The notes: generated by a model not told the origin, from the letters alone. Shown: positions 1 through 8,639, counted from the stretch's first letter. The stretch: 64,000 bases of DNA from DATFVA01 sp963774455 (GCA_963774455.1 CAVZFD010000001.1:28383-92382); one strand, 5' to 3'. A program made the numbers and translations.

Positions 1-391
1 CCGAGGAAAATATATCCGCCAGCTGAGATCTATACTCCATCCGGCCGGGATTAAGCTGCACTGCCTTTTTCGTATACTGTAATGCCTGGGGGGTCTTTCC
101 GAGGTAATAATAACTCTTACCCACCGCGTAATAAATTCCCGCACTGGTGTCATATTTAAGTGAATTCTGGAATTCAATTATGGCTTTGGCGTAATCGCCT
201 TCTGTTTCAAAGATTGAACCATTAATGAAGTGCTCCAGAGCTTTGCTTTTGCTATCGGCGGGACTAAGCGAATCGCTTATCTGTTCATCATTCTGAATAT
301 CTTCATCCTGCACTATTGTCTTTTCTGAAGATGAACATCCGGCATATAATAATAATAAAACTGCTGAAATCAGCACAGAGAATTTTGTCAT
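1..391 (-). CDS. TPR-repeat lipoprotein, partial (C-terminus beyond window)
   Basis: An open frame on the minus strand starts at the ATG at 391 and runs off the left edge. The first ~19 residues form a lipoprotein signal with lipobox-like LLYAGC, so the mature protein should begin at Cys19 and be lipid-anchored. After an acidic linker there are tetratricopeptide-type helices (AKAIIEFQNSLKYD, YYYLGKTPQALQYTKKAVQL), fitting a TPR scaffold in the periplasm or on the outer membrane. Such TPR lipoproteins usually act in protein-protein contacts; nothing visible gives a specific partner. It is divergently oriented to the ATP-grasp gene. The C-terminal part is missing, so other domains cannot be excluded. 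Confidence 0.75.
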   Translation of the reverse strand, partial: MTKFSVLISAVLLLLYAGCSSSEKTIVQDEDIQNDEQISDSLSPADSKSKALEHFINGSIFETEGDYAKAIIEFQNSLKYDTSAGIYYAVGKSYYYLGKTPQALQYTKKAVQLNPGRMEYRSQLADIFSS

Positions 392-490
392 AATATCCAG
401 GGTTAATTCGGAAAAAATATTGCTCTGACCATTCAATTACAAGGCACTTGACTATATCAGTTCAGGTTAGCGATGCCTTAAAACGATTTT

Positions 491-522
491 CTTGCGTACA
501 AATATACTAAACTATATCTTTG
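491..522 (+). promoter_or_regulatory. Bacteroidota-type promoter for the ATP-grasp gene
   Basis: The sequence TATCTTTG (515-522) matches the Bacteroidota -7 element TAnnTTTG. CTTG at 491-494 lies 20 bases upstream, near the place expected for the -33 TTTG. Transcription would begin a few bases past 525, which makes the ATG at 541 the natural start and rules out the TTG at 520, which lies inside the -7 element. Confidence 0.5.
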
Positions 523-540
523 CAAAAAGTTTTGAGAGAA

Positions 541-1452
541 ATGACGACTTACGATCTTGCGCTTGCATACGTATGGGAATACGATAGTGATTTTATAAAG
601 CTTGTGGAGAAGAAGTTCCAGGAAGCGGGACTCTCTACCTACGTTATAACTGAAAACAATATAGACGTGGTGCTCGAGCTGGTAACCAAAAGAAAATTGC
701 ATTTTCATTTTTACCTCGACCGTGCATGGGATGTTGATGAACGATACGAAAACCTGGGAAAGATTCTCACGCGCCGCCAGGGCATTCTCTTTAATCCCTA
801 CAGGAAAGTTCTCCATGCAATTGATAAAGCGAGCATGCACCTTGAATTTATTACGGCAGGAATGCATGTCCCTTACTCCATTATAATACCACCTCATAGC
901 GAGAGTGAAGAACTTTTTATATCATTGGAGGACCTTGCCAAACTGGGACGGCCTTTTATAATAAAACCGTGCAATACCACCGGGGGCGGGGTCGGCGTGG
1001 TTACCGGCGCCGAAACGCTGAAAGAGATACTTGATGAAAGGGTTACCCATTGCGACGATAAATACCTGCTGCAGGAAAAAATATATCCCAAAATTCTCGA
1101 CGGAAGAAGAGCATGGTTCCGGTCATTCTGGGCTTTCGGAAAGGCAATTCCGGTCTGGTGGGACGATCAGACTCATCTTTACGAGCAAATTCAGCCTGAG
1201 CAATATAAGAACTTCAGACTTTCCAACCTGCGCAGGATCACAAAAAAAATAGCGGAGCTTACCTCGCTTGATTTCTTCTCAATTGAAATTGTTCTCAACA
1301 AGGATGATAACTTCCTCCTTATAGATTATATGAATGACCAATGTGATATGAGGATGAAATCAGGACACTACGACGGCATTCCCGATAATATCGTTCATGA
1401 AATTATTAAGAATATGGTGAGATTTACTTTGCGAATAAAATCTTCCGCCTGA
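541..1452 (+). CDS. ATP-grasp family enzyme (RimK/glutathione-synthase-like fold)
   Basis: About 303 residues. The central part reads like an ATP-grasp domain: FIIKPCNTTGGGVGVV supplies the ATP-binding lysine and glycine-rich loop, KYLLQEKI the adenine-contact strand, and FFSIEIVLNKD plus LLIDYMNDQCDM the metal-binding acidic residues. ATP-grasp enzymes join a carboxylate to an amine or thiol through an acyl phosphate; the substrate here cannot be told. The ATG at 541 is chosen because it follows GAGAG and a promoter whose -7 box overlaps the earlier TTG. The next gene starts 2 bases after the stop, so the two are probably co-transcribed. It does not look like purine-pathway or D-Ala-D-Ala ligases; I call only the fold. 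Confidence 0.7.
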   Translation: MTTYDLALAYVWEYDSDFIKLVEKKFQEAGLSTYVITENNIDVVLELVTKRKLHFHFYLDRAWDVDERYENLGKILTRRQGILFNPYRKVLHAIDKASMHLEFITAGMHVPYSIIIPPHSESEELFISLEDLAKLGRPFIIKPCNTTGGGVGVVTGAETLKEILDERVTHCDDKYLLQEKIYPKILDGRRAWFRSFWAFGKAIPVWWDDQTHLYEQIQPEQYKNFRLSNLRRITKKIAELTSLDFFSIEIVLNKDDNFLLIDYMNDQCDMRMKSGHYDGIPDNIVHEIIKNMVRFTLRIKSSA

Positions 1453-1454
1453 AG

Positions 1455-1853
1455 ATGAACAGGAGAACACCTATTTACATCATCGTTATACTGATTCTGC
1501 TTATTGCTGCCTTTGCAGTGCATAACTACCTGGTAAGCATTTACGAGGTGATTTACAAAATTGAACCTGAAGCTCTTTACGCAGATAACCAATCCGAAGT
1601 TACAATTACAGCTGTTCCCCTCAACGGTTTGGGAGGAAGAGCTTGGTTCAGAAAAGCCGAGGCTTCATACACCATTACCGAAGGAAATGACCTTGTTCAG
1701 GTTATTAAACGCGACGAGGCTGGTGGAATCCTGGTTCTCAGAGCAAAGGACAGACCGGGAACTGTAAAGTTGACGGTAAAATCACCCCTTGCTCTTCTGC
1801 CGTCACCTATTGCGATAAATATATATTCAAACCTGGTTGAAGTAAAACATTAA
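1455..1853 (+). CDS. Membrane-anchored protein with Ig-like domain, unknown function
   Basis: A 132-residue protein with one N-terminal membrane segment (IYIIVILILLIAAFAVHNYL, residues 8-27) and a short beta-rich periplasmic domain. The pattern YKIEPEALYADNQSEVTI...VKLTVKSP resembles bacterial Ig-like (invasin/Big) domains, in which a variable strand set is followed by TVKLTV. The gene follows the ATP-grasp stop by 2 bases and probably shares its transcript, suggesting a common envelope job, but I do not recognise the family. Full length is plausible; no frameshift is seen. Confidence 0.6.
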   Translation: MNRRTPIYIIVILILLIAAFAVHNYLVSIYEVIYKIEPEALYADNQSEVTITAVPLNGLGGRAWFRKAEASYTITEGNDLVQVIKRDEAGGILVLRAKDRPGTVKLTVKSPLALLPSPIAINIYSNLVEVKH

Positions 1854-1880
1854 GTGAATGAAATAATATGAAATAATTAC

Positions 1881-1888
1881 TATATTTG
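1881..1888 (+). promoter_or_regulatory. -7 promoter element for the YjbH-like gene
   Basis: TATATTTG matches TAnnTTTG. It covers the first base of a possible GTG start at 1888, which therefore is unlikely to be translated, and it lies 30 bases before the better ATG at 1918. No clear -33 TTTG is seen at the right distance. Confidence 0.35.
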
Positions 1889-1917
1889 TGAAGAAAGAAA
1901 ATGTCCCTGAGGAAAAA

Positions 1918-2691
1918 ATGAAAACTTTCATTACAGCCGTCGTTTTAATATCCGTAATCTCAGTAAATATTTACCCCCAGGGTACAGCAGGGGAAAATGC
2001 GAAATTCGAATACAGGACGCTTATCGATATGCCTACGGCAGGGATTCTTGAAAAAGGCTTTGTCGGGGCTACTACCGATGTCCTTCCTATGGGAGTTGTT
2101 ATTGAGAAGCTGGAAGTCGGGGCCTTTGATAACGTAAGTTTCGGTATCTCTTACGGCGGAGCTAACGTAATCGGTGAAGGGAAAATCGACTGGTACAAGC
2201 TTCCGGGTGTTAATATTCGGTTCCGGCTGTTTAACGAGGCACTAACCTTCCCAGCAATTTCAATTGGTTTCGATTCCCAGGGCAAGGGCCTTTTCCACGA
2301 TTCATCAGGCAGGTATGATATTAAATCCCCCGGTTTTTATGCTGCAGCCAGTAAAAATTTTGCTTTTCTGGGTTATCTAAGTGTTCACGCAGCGGCTGCT
2401 TATTCTCTTGAATCAAAAGACGGTGATAATTTTGTTGATCTTTATGTAGGAGCAGAAAAGACACTCGGTAATTCAGTTTCGCTCATTGCGGAATACAACT
2501 TTGCTTTCAATGATAACGGGACCAAATACTTCGGGGGCGACAACGGATATCTGAATGCCGGAATCAAATGGTCGGTCGGTGCCGGTTTTACTCTCGAATT
2601 TGATCTGCGCGACCTTTTAAGCAACAAAAAACTGAGTCCCTCTGCTGCAGACAGAGCATTAAAAATCGAGTACATCAAATCAATCTTCTAG
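1918..2691 (+). CDS. Outer-membrane beta-barrel protein, YjbH-like
   Basis: A 257-residue protein beginning with a signal peptide (MKTFITAVVLISVISVNIYP, cleavage near the following Gln). The mature part alternates hydrophobic and polar residues as in a beta-barrel, and the stretch LIDMPTAGILEKGFVGA plus NVSFGISYGGANVIG resembles YjbH-type exopolysaccharide or porin-like proteins. The ATG at 1918 is preferred over the in-frame GTG at 1888 because GAGGA lies 4-5 bases upstream and the GTG overlaps a promoter element. It likely sits in the outer membrane; substrate unknown. Confidence 0.6.
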   Translation: MKTFITAVVLISVISVNIYPQGTAGENAKFEYRTLIDMPTAGILEKGFVGATTDVLPMGVVIEKLEVGAFDNVSFGISYGGANVIGEGKIDWYKLPGVNIRFRLFNEALTFPAISIGFDSQGKGLFHDSSGRYDIKSPGFYAAASKNFAFLGYLSVHAAAAYSLESKDGDNFVDLYVGAEKTLGNSVSLIAEYNFAFNDNGTKYFGGDNGYLNAGIKWSVGAGFTLEFDLRDLLSNKKLSPSAADRALKIEYIKSIF

Positions 2692-2811
2692 ATTAGCCTC
2701 ATATGTAGAATATTTTATACAAAAGAATCTATTATTCTATACATCACACCCCGAAATGAAACTTTACACCCCCGAAATTTGTCTATTATATAGAAATTTA
2801 ATCCTTTAATC

Positions 2812-2826
2812 AGGCTTGATTTTTGC
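2812..2826 (+). promoter_or_regulatory. Candidate sigma-54 promoter
   Basis: AGGCTTGATTTTTGC has GG (2813-2814) and GC (2825-2826) at the exact 12-base spacing of -24/-12 promoters and a good TTGC half; the -24 half is imperfect (consensus TGGCAC). It lies 36 bases before the lipoprotein start, leaving room for a short leader with GGAGG. An NtrC-type activator is encoded at 23869. Confidence 0.4.
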
Positions 2827-2861
2827 GCATATTAAGGTAGTTATTTTTCGGAGGAAAGGTC

Positions 2862-4088
2862 ATGAAGAATTTCATTTACATATTATCAGCAGCAGCCCTG
2901 CTTTTCACAGGCTGTTATACACAGCTTGCCACAAGGGACCGCGGTTACACTGACAGCGGTCAAGGTACGAGCTCCCAGGGTACATACGGCAACGACCAGG
3001 GATATACAGACCAGGGCGGCGGTTATGCGTATGATGATTCCTCTCAATACTACGGTGATCAGTACTATGATGACAGTACAGCATACTACGATGACAGCAT
3101 GGCATACTATGATAACAGAGGATACAGTAACAACAGTGATTATAATTACGGGAGTAACAACTCTCCTGATTATTATGATAACTTTTATTATTCGTATCCT
3201 TCTTACAGCCGGTACTTCTGGGGCTATCATCCGTCAATCGTAATCGGTCTCGGATGGAACAGCTGGTATAATAACTCGTTCTGCTATGACCCATTTTACT
3301 GGGGATACTGGAACAGCTGGGGCTACCCCGGATGGAGCTGTCTGCCGTTCTATTATTATTACCCTTCACCATGGTATAGTGGATACAATTCCTATTACTA
3401 CGGAGGATATCCCACATTCACACACAACTATTATACTTCAAGAGACAGAAACAGGGATATCAGAAGAATAAGAAATCTTGATGGACTCAGAGGCGGCAGG
3501 ACCAGGAGTGAAATTGTTTCCAGGGATCGAAATACAGACCAAAGCCTGGGAAAACGAGAACGTGAAATTTCAAGATTAAATCCCGCTACCCGGACTTCAA
3601 AAGAAGGAGTTAAAACCGGAAGAGACCTCAGGGTAAGAGAACCTCAGAAAGAGGCAAGACTCCGTCCGGGAACCAAAGAAGGACAGCGGATAAGACCCGG
3701 TGAGCAAAAAGCACCCAGAATAGATCAGAGAAGAACACCGCCCCGGATACAGAACAGGAATGACAACAGGAAAGAAACAAGAGTTAGTCCGCCTTATATC
3801 CGTAAGAATACTGAAGGCAGAACAAACAACGGAAACGTAAGACCGCGAAGCTATACTCCCCCGCGCAGAGAATACAGACCTCCGCAGAGGACAGCCCCGC
3901 CAAAGCACTATACTCCTCCTCAGAGGAGCAGTTCTCCAAGGACTTACTCTCCGCCCCAGCGAAATAATCCACCGCGGAATTCTACACCGCCGTCCTATTC
4001 ACCGCCGCAGAGGAGTTCTAATCCTCCTTCCTCTCACAACAGCGGCACTCGTTCAGGCGGCAGCAGTTCCGGCAGAAGCAGAAGATAG
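2862..4088 (+). CDS. Tyr/Gly-rich, Pro/Arg-tailed lipoprotein
   Basis: A 408-residue protein of strongly biased composition. It starts with a lipoprotein signal (AALLFTGCYTQ, Cys at about 18). Residues ~35-195 are rich in Tyr, Asp, Asn, Gly and Trp. Residues ~200-310 are Arg/Lys-rich. The tail carries repeated PPQR units such as YTPPRREYRPPQRTAPP and ends in Ser/Gly/Arg. This is a surface or periplasmic low-complexity lipoprotein with no recognisable catalytic domain. GGAGG precedes the ATG, and a candidate sigma-54 promoter lies just upstream. It heads a tight three-gene operon with gaps of 11 and 2 bases. Related to the next gene in style (GCYT lipobox, Tyr-rich centre, Ser/Gly tail), so the two may be paralogues. 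Confidence 0.6.
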   Translation: MKNFIYILSAAALLFTGCYTQLATRDRGYTDSGQGTSSQGTYGNDQGYTDQGGGYAYDDSSQYYGDQYYDDSTAYYDDSMAYYDNRGYSNNSDYNYGSNNSPDYYDNFYYSYPSYSRYFWGYHPSIVIGLGWNSWYNNSFCYDPFYWGYWNSWGYPGWSCLPFYYYYPSPWYSGYNSYYYGGYPTFTHNYYTSRDRNRDIRRIRNLDGLRGGRTRSEIVSRDRNTDQSLGKREREISRLNPATRTSKEGVKTGRDLRVREPQKEARLRPGTKEGQRIRPGEQKAPRIDQRRTPPRIQNRNDNRKETRVSPPYIRKNTEGRTNNGNVRPRSYTPPRREYRPPQRTAPPKHYTPPQRSSSPRTYSPPQRNNPPRNSTPPSYSPPQRSSNPPSSHNSGTRSGGSSSGRSRR

Positions 4089-4099
4089 GAGCTTGAAAA

Positions 4100-4588
4100 A
4101 TGAAAACGATAACACTTAAAATCATATTTATTACTTTAGTGATGTTGGGATTGAACGGATGTTATACAGTCATCTGGAGTCCTGATTCCGAATTCCCTAC
4201 AGAGGACAATTCCACAACGAATATTTATTACGGGGACGCATACTACGGCGATTACTATTACTTCTATGATACACCGTGGTGGTGGGATTACACTCCTCCG
4301 ACTGTAAGCAGGCAGACAAGAGAGAATACAGGATCTCAGTCAATAAGGGATCTTGGCAGAGGTCAGGAGCCCAGCCGGCCGATAGTAATTGAAACTGCTC
4401 CCCCATCCCGGAATGCAGACAATGGCGATACAAGCACTACCGGGAATAAAGGAAATAATGGTTCGTCTACTGAAACTGTGAGAAGTTCTTCTTCCTCAAA
4501 CTCAGGTTCTTCAGGCAGAGAGAGTTCATCCAGCGGAAGCACAGTAAGAAACAATAACGGCGGAAGAAGTTCAGGGGGAAGGAAATAA
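4100..4588 (+). CDS. Small Tyr/Ser/Gly-rich lipoprotein
   Basis: A 162-residue protein with lipobox LGLNGCYTV (Cys21), a short Tyr/Asp/Trp-rich segment (YYGDAYYGDYYYFYD) and a Ser/Asn/Gly-rich low-complexity tail ending GGRSSGGRK. No enzymatic domain is visible. It begins 11 bases after the previous lipoprotein and ends 2 bases before the outer-membrane protein gene, so it is very probably co-expressed with both. The shared GCYT start and tail style suggest duplication from the larger lipoprotein. Function unknown. Confidence 0.6.
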   Translation: MKTITLKIIFITLVMLGLNGCYTVIWSPDSEFPTEDNSTTNIYYGDAYYGDYYYFYDTPWWWDYTPPTVSRQTRENTGSQSIRDLGRGQEPSRPIVIETAPPSRNADNGDTSTTGNKGNNGSSTETVRSSSSSNSGSSGRESSSSGSTVRNNNGGRSSGGRK

Positions 4589-4590
4589 TT

Positions 4591-6030
4591 ATGAGGAGCT
4601 TAAACAGTAAATTTTCAAAGCTTGTATTATTTATAATCCTGGCAGGTGCAGCTGCAGTCTTCCCGCAGAATGTAAATGACGCAGTAAGACTTGGAGTCCC
4701 GGGTCTGGGCGCAAATGCCCGTGCCCTTGGTATGGGCAACAGCTACATTGGCTTAAGTGATGATGCTTCGGCAGCATATTTTAATCCTGCGGGATTCGGA
4801 TTGCTAAAGAGAATGGAAATTTCAGGCGGGCTGCAGTACACCAATTTCAGCAACAAAACGGGTTTCTTTAACGAAAGCACTGATTATTCGAACAGCTCAA
4901 CTTCACTGGACAGGCTGAGTTTTGCTTTTCCCTTCCCTACTTCACGCGGAAGTCTTGTTTTCGGAGTATCATATCATACTACTAAAGACTTCACGGGTGC
5001 AGTAAAATTTAACGGCTTCAACAGCGGTCATACTTCGCTTGTTCAATCACTGCTCGCAGGACCCTATCCTTCAGATATACCCTACCAGCTTTTCCTTGCT
5101 GATTCAAGCAACCAGACACTGTTAAACGGGAAACTGAACCAGAGTGGAACAATACTGAATTCGGGAGCGATTAAGAACTGGACGTTCTCAGGTGCTATTG
5201 AAGCATACAAAAATCTTTTTGTGGGGTTAAACCTTAATATCATTACAGGCAGCTACACCTCTAATAATGATTATTATGAGGATGATACCCGCGGATCTTA
5301 CGGAAGGGTAGATCCTACAGATCCTTATCATAACGATTTCAAGACCTTTAACCTTAACCGGGTACTCAACTGGGATCTTTCAGGCTGGGATGCCAAGCTT
5401 GGTGTACTATACCAGATGAGAGACATAGCCCGTTTCGGTTTCACGGTACAGTTCCCCAAATCATACGATATAAAAGAAAAGTTTACGGTTAACGGGTACA
5501 GCGATTTTGCAAACGAGAGGGTCACCCTGCCCAGCTCTGATTACAGCGACCAGGTTGAATATAATATAACTACTCCATTCGAATTGGGCGCGGGGCTTTC
5601 GTTTAACCTGAAAGGTCTCATCGTTAGTCTGCAGGGAACGCTGCTGGATTATTCTCAAATGAAATTCGAAGATGTTAACGGTCTCGGTACCACCCTGGTT
5701 GAACAGTTAAACCAGGATATAAAGGATCAGCTTACAGCTGTATTGAATTATAACTTTGGGTTAGAATATACTTTTCCTGTTATCGGGTTAAGGCTGCGGG
5801 CCGGGTATATGGCTCAGCCGTCGCCGTACAGGGGCGATCCTACGGAGTATGATCATCAATACGTAACAGGAGGTATCGGATTCCTTGCTGATGAAACAAT
5901 AGGTCTTGATCTTGGTGTCGCACATGGATGGTGGAAAGATTTCGGTGATAATTATGACACCAATGTATCCAGAACCTACCAGGATATTTCAGACAATACA
6001 GTGATCCTGACAGCAACATACAGGTTTTAA
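4591..6030 (+). CDS. PorV/FadL-like outer-membrane barrel protein
   Basis: A 479-residue protein with an N-terminal signal peptide (LVLFIILAGAAAVFP). The first mature region, GANARALGMGNSYIGLSDDA followed by NPAGFG, is the hallmark of the PorV/PorQ/OmpP1-FadL family, here a 14-strand-type barrel judged by length and the C-terminal aromatic strand (VILTATYRF). PorV-type proteins shuttle T9SS cargo to the surface; FadL types import hydrophobic compounds, and the sequence alone does not separate these. T9SS substrates are encoded elsewhere in this window. It is the last gene of the lipoprotein operon and is followed by a clear terminator. Confidence 0.75.
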   Translation: MRSLNSKFSKLVLFIILAGAAAVFPQNVNDAVRLGVPGLGANARALGMGNSYIGLSDDASAAYFNPAGFGLLKRMEISGGLQYTNFSNKTGFFNESTDYSNSSTSLDRLSFAFPFPTSRGSLVFGVSYHTTKDFTGAVKFNGFNSGHTSLVQSLLAGPYPSDIPYQLFLADSSNQTLLNGKLNQSGTILNSGAIKNWTFSGAIEAYKNLFVGLNLNIITGSYTSNNDYYEDDTRGSYGRVDPTDPYHNDFKTFNLNRVLNWDLSGWDAKLGVLYQMRDIARFGFTVQFPKSYDIKEKFTVNGYSDFANERVTLPSSDYSDQVEYNITTPFELGAGLSFNLKGLIVSLQGTLLDYSQMKFEDVNGLGTTLVEQLNQDIKDQLTAVLNYNFGLEYTFPVIGLRLRAGYMAQPSPYRGDPTEYDHQYVTGGIGFLADETIGLDLGVAHGWWKDFGDNYDTNVSRTYQDISDNTVILTATYRF

Positions 6031-6066
6031 GCTTTACCGGATATTTATAATTGATTGAATATTCAA

Positions 6067-6097
6067 AGCATCTTATCTTTCGGTAAGATGCTTTTTT
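6067..6097 (+). terminator. Rho-independent terminator
   Basis: AGCATCTTA pairs with TAAGATGCT around an 8-base loop and is followed by a run of Ts. It ends the lipoprotein/PorV operon. Confidence 0.85.
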
Positions 6098-6115
6098 ATT
6101 TTATGATTATGACTT

Positions 6116-6143
6116 GTCATGCTGAATTTATTTCAGCATCTCC
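6116..6143. repeat. Hairpin-forming dispersed repeat
   Basis: ATGCTGAA and TTCAGCAT form a perfect 8-bp inverted repeat around a 5-base loop, without a T-run. It resembles short dispersed palindromes found between genes in related genomes. Only one copy was noticed in this window. Confidence 0.4.
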
Positions 6144-6193
6144 TAACAAATTATCATACTTCTGACGGAAGTTTAAGTTTATGAGGAATCGTT

Positions 6194-7153
6194 ATTAAAG
6201 GAATAGTTTTAAGAGCAGAAAGCAAGGATTATTATGTTTACTGCGAAGAGAGAGATGAGGTAATCAGGAGCAATCTAAGGGGAAAATTCAAAAAAGACTT
6301 CAACCTTAAAAAAGACAAACTATATTTAACCGACATTGTAGTAGTAGGCGACAAAGTTGAATTCGACCTTAACAAGGATGGCACGGGTTCCATTCATACT
6401 ATAGAAGAGAGAAAAAATTATCTCTCGAGGAAGGCTCCCCGCATCAAAGGCGCCGGGTATCGCGGAGAAAGGCTTGAGCAGGTCGCTGCAGCCAACGTTG
6501 ACGACATTTATACGGTCAGCAGCGTATCCGAGCCCGTTTTTAATTACAAGGTTGTCGACCGTTTCCTCATAACCGGAGAGAGCGCACACATCAAGGTTAA
6601 CATTGTTATAAATAAAACCGATCTCGATGAGGAGAATATGATCTCTGAGTGGGCTGAGCTATACAGGTCGATTGGTTATGATGTTTATTTAACAAGTGCA
6701 GAAACCGGCAGCGGCGTTAATGAGCTTAAATCCTCTCTCGCCGGTAAAATAAATCTTTTCTGGGGTCATTCGGGTGTCGGTAAATCCTCCCTGCTGAACA
6801 AAATGTATCCCGAACTGGATCTAAAGACAGGAATAATAAGTTCGTTTACAGATAAAGGAAAACACACTACGGTTACCGCAGAAATGATCCTGGTTGGACC
6901 GGGAACGCACATCATAGATACCCCGGGGCTGCGTGAAGTAGAACCCTATGGAATAAGGAAGGAAGATCTGGGACATTATTTTCCGGAATTCCTCCCCTAT
7001 ATTAATAAATGTAAATTTAATACCTGCACTCATCATCATGAACCCGGCTGTGCCGTTCTGGAAGCATTGGAGGAAGGAAAAATATCGCCTTATAGGTACG
7101 ATAGCTATTTAAGGATACTAGATACGATCGAAGACGACATAAATTTCAGGTAA
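6194..7153 (+). CDS. rsgA: Ribosome small-subunit GTPase RsgA, apparent AUU start
   Basis: RsgA is a circularly permuted GTPase that helps mature the 30S subunit. The frame gives an OB-fold N-terminus (residues ~1-75), then NKTDL (G4), GHSGVGKSSLLNKM (G1), the T loop GKHTTV, DTPGLRE (G3), and a zinc knuckle with CKFNTCTHHHEPGC near the C-terminus. The open frame extends upstream from the first ATG (6638) through conserved OB-fold sequence to a stop at 6182, with no ATG, GTG or TTG in it. ATT at 6194 gives the expected N-terminus (M)KGIVLRAES and lies 6 bases after a GAGGA ribosome-binding site, so I place the start there. A base error (ATG read as ATT) is the alternative. Confidence 0.85.
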   Translation: MKGIVLRAESKDYYVYCEERDEVIRSNLRGKFKKDFNLKKDKLYLTDIVVVGDKVEFDLNKDGTGSIHTIEERKNYLSRKAPRIKGAGYRGERLEQVAAANVDDIYTVSSVSEPVFNYKVVDRFLITGESAHIKVNIVINKTDLDEENMISEWAELYRSIGYDVYLTSAETGSGVNELKSSLAGKINLFWGHSGVGKSSLLNKMYPELDLKTGIISSFTDKGKHTTVTAEMILVGPGTHIIDTPGLREVEPYGIRKEDLGHYFPEFLPYINKCKFNTCTHHHEPGCAVLEALEEGKISPYRYDSYLRILDTIEDDINFR

Positions 7154-7190
7154 TACAAAGCACAAGATTTTAATTGAAATTTTAATCTTT

Positions 7191-8639
7191 TTGTCACAAA
7201 TTTACACTGTTTCAATAAGCAATATTTTATTAATGAATGATCATATAATTAGCTCATCAGCATCCTCTTTTGTTGAGTTCCTTAAAAAGAATGAAAAATT
7301 TATAAAGTCTCACCAGGGACAATCCCTTATCAGTTATATTTTTCCTGCTGAAGAATATGAAGTTTTCCGCAGGATAAATAATCTACGGAAGAGGGAGGAA
7401 ATTCTCTTTTACTCAGAGAAGCCTTCAGCGAATAAGTTTTTCCTCGGAGTTAATTCAATATTAACCCTTACCGAAAAGGGTGAGAAACGATTCTCGTCCC
7501 TTGAAAAGAAGGTTAAGGAAACAGGAGAGAATTATATATCCAACCGGAGGGATTACGAACTTTCCGTTCCTCTCTTTTTGGGAGGGATGAAATTTACTGT
7601 GGAGCATCCGGATGAATACTGGAAAGATTTTGAGGACTCAACCTGGTTTATACCGGAGCTAATATATATTAAAGATAACAGTAAGTATTATTTCGTTTTC
7701 AACTGTTTTGCATCATCGAAGTTCAGAGCGGAAATACTGACCGCAAAGCTGGAGAGTGTTCTGAAGATATTCTTTTCTGATCCATCTGCAGGGGAGCAAA
7801 AAGAATTAAGGGTCCTTAAGAGGACAGGTGATGAGCCCAAGGATAAGAAAAAATGGAAGTCCCAGGTTAACCAGGTGCTGGAAAAGATAATCGAAGGAGG
7901 ACTTGAAAAGGTAGTTTTATCACGGAAAGTTGAGCTTACTTTTACATCCGGGATTTCAGCAGAGACGATGCTTAAGAGTCTTGTAACAAACTATCCCGAA
8001 TGCACGCTTTTCCTTTTCCATATAGGAAATTCTTCGTTTGTCGGTGCCTCACCGGAAACCCTTGCGCGTATCAATGGTTCAGAAATGATCCTTGAAGTCC
8101 TTGCTGGATCAGCAGACAGGGGAAAAGATAATGGTGAGGATCAGGATATCGAAAAAGATATCCTTAAAAATAAAAAGAACCTTGCAGAGCACCGGATAGT
8201 AGTAGATTACATTAAAGAAAATCTGCAGAAGATCGTAGGAGAAATGGAAGTCAGTGAGCCGGGAATTAAAAAGCTGCAGAACATTCAGCACCTGAAAACA
8301 GAAATTAAACTTAACCTTAATGAGCATGTTTCATTCTTAAATATTATAGGAAAAATCCACCCGACCCCGGCTGTCTGCGGATCACCCCCGGATGCGGCCT
8401 TAAACTTTATCAGGAAAACCGAACCTCATCAGCGCGGATTATATGCGGGCATAATCGGCTGGCTTAACCTGCAGAACGAAGGAGAATTTGTACTTGCAAT
8501 CCGTTCCGCACTTACGTCAGGCAATAAACTGATAGCCTACGCCGGATGCGGAATAGTAAACGGAAGCAGTCCTGATGAGGAATACAGGGAAACCGAGTTA
8601 AAACTGAAACCATTTCTTACTATCTTCAATGAAAATTAA
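7191..8639 (+). CDS. menF: Isochorismate synthase MenF
   Basis: Converts chorismate to isochorismate, the first step of classical menaquinone synthesis. The C-terminal ~260 residues form the chorismate-binding domain: EGGLEKVVLSRK, FVGASPETLARI, the LAGSADRG motif and HPTPAVCGSP with Mg-binding acidic residues, plus YAGCGIVNGSSPDEEYRETE at the end. At 482 residues it has the usual family length. The start is uncertain: TTG at 7191, or ATG at 7233 (15th codon), and neither has a good ribosome-binding site. It overlaps menD by 11 bases, so the two are translationally coupled. Confidence 0.9.
   Translation: MSQIYTVSISNILLMNDHIISSSASSFVEFLKKNEKFIKSHQGQSLISYIFPAEEYEVFRRINNLRKREEILFYSEKPSANKFFLGVNSILTLTEKGEKRFSSLEKKVKETGENYISNRRDYELSVPLFLGGMKFTVEHPDEYWKDFEDSTWFIPELIYIKDNSKYYFVFNCFASSKFRAEILTAKLESVLKIFFSDPSAGEQKELRVLKRTGDEPKDKKKWKSQVNQVLEKIIEGGLEKVVLSRKVELTFTSGISAETMLKSLVTNYPECTLFLFHIGNSSFVGASPETLARINGSEMILEVLAGSADRGKDNGEDQDIEKDILKNKKNLAEHRIVVDYIKENLQKIVGEMEVSEPGIKKLQNIQHLKTEIKLNLNEHVSFLNIIGKIHPTPAVCGSPPDAALNFIRKTEPHQRGLYAGIIGWLNLQNEGEFVLAIRSALTSGNKLIAYAGCGIVNGSSPDEEYRETELKLKPFLTIFNEN

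Noticed and set aside
520..540. TTG at 520 as start of the ATP-grasp gene
   Set aside because: It lies inside the -7 promoter element; ATG 541 follows a ribosome-binding site.
2886..3417. Long antisense frames over the Tyr-rich lipoprotein
   Set aside because: Produced by the codon bias of TAY/GAY-rich coding DNA; no start signal or domain.
6638..6640. ATG 6638 as the start of rsgA
   Set aside because: It would cut off the OB-fold and the NKTDL motif, which are in frame upstream.
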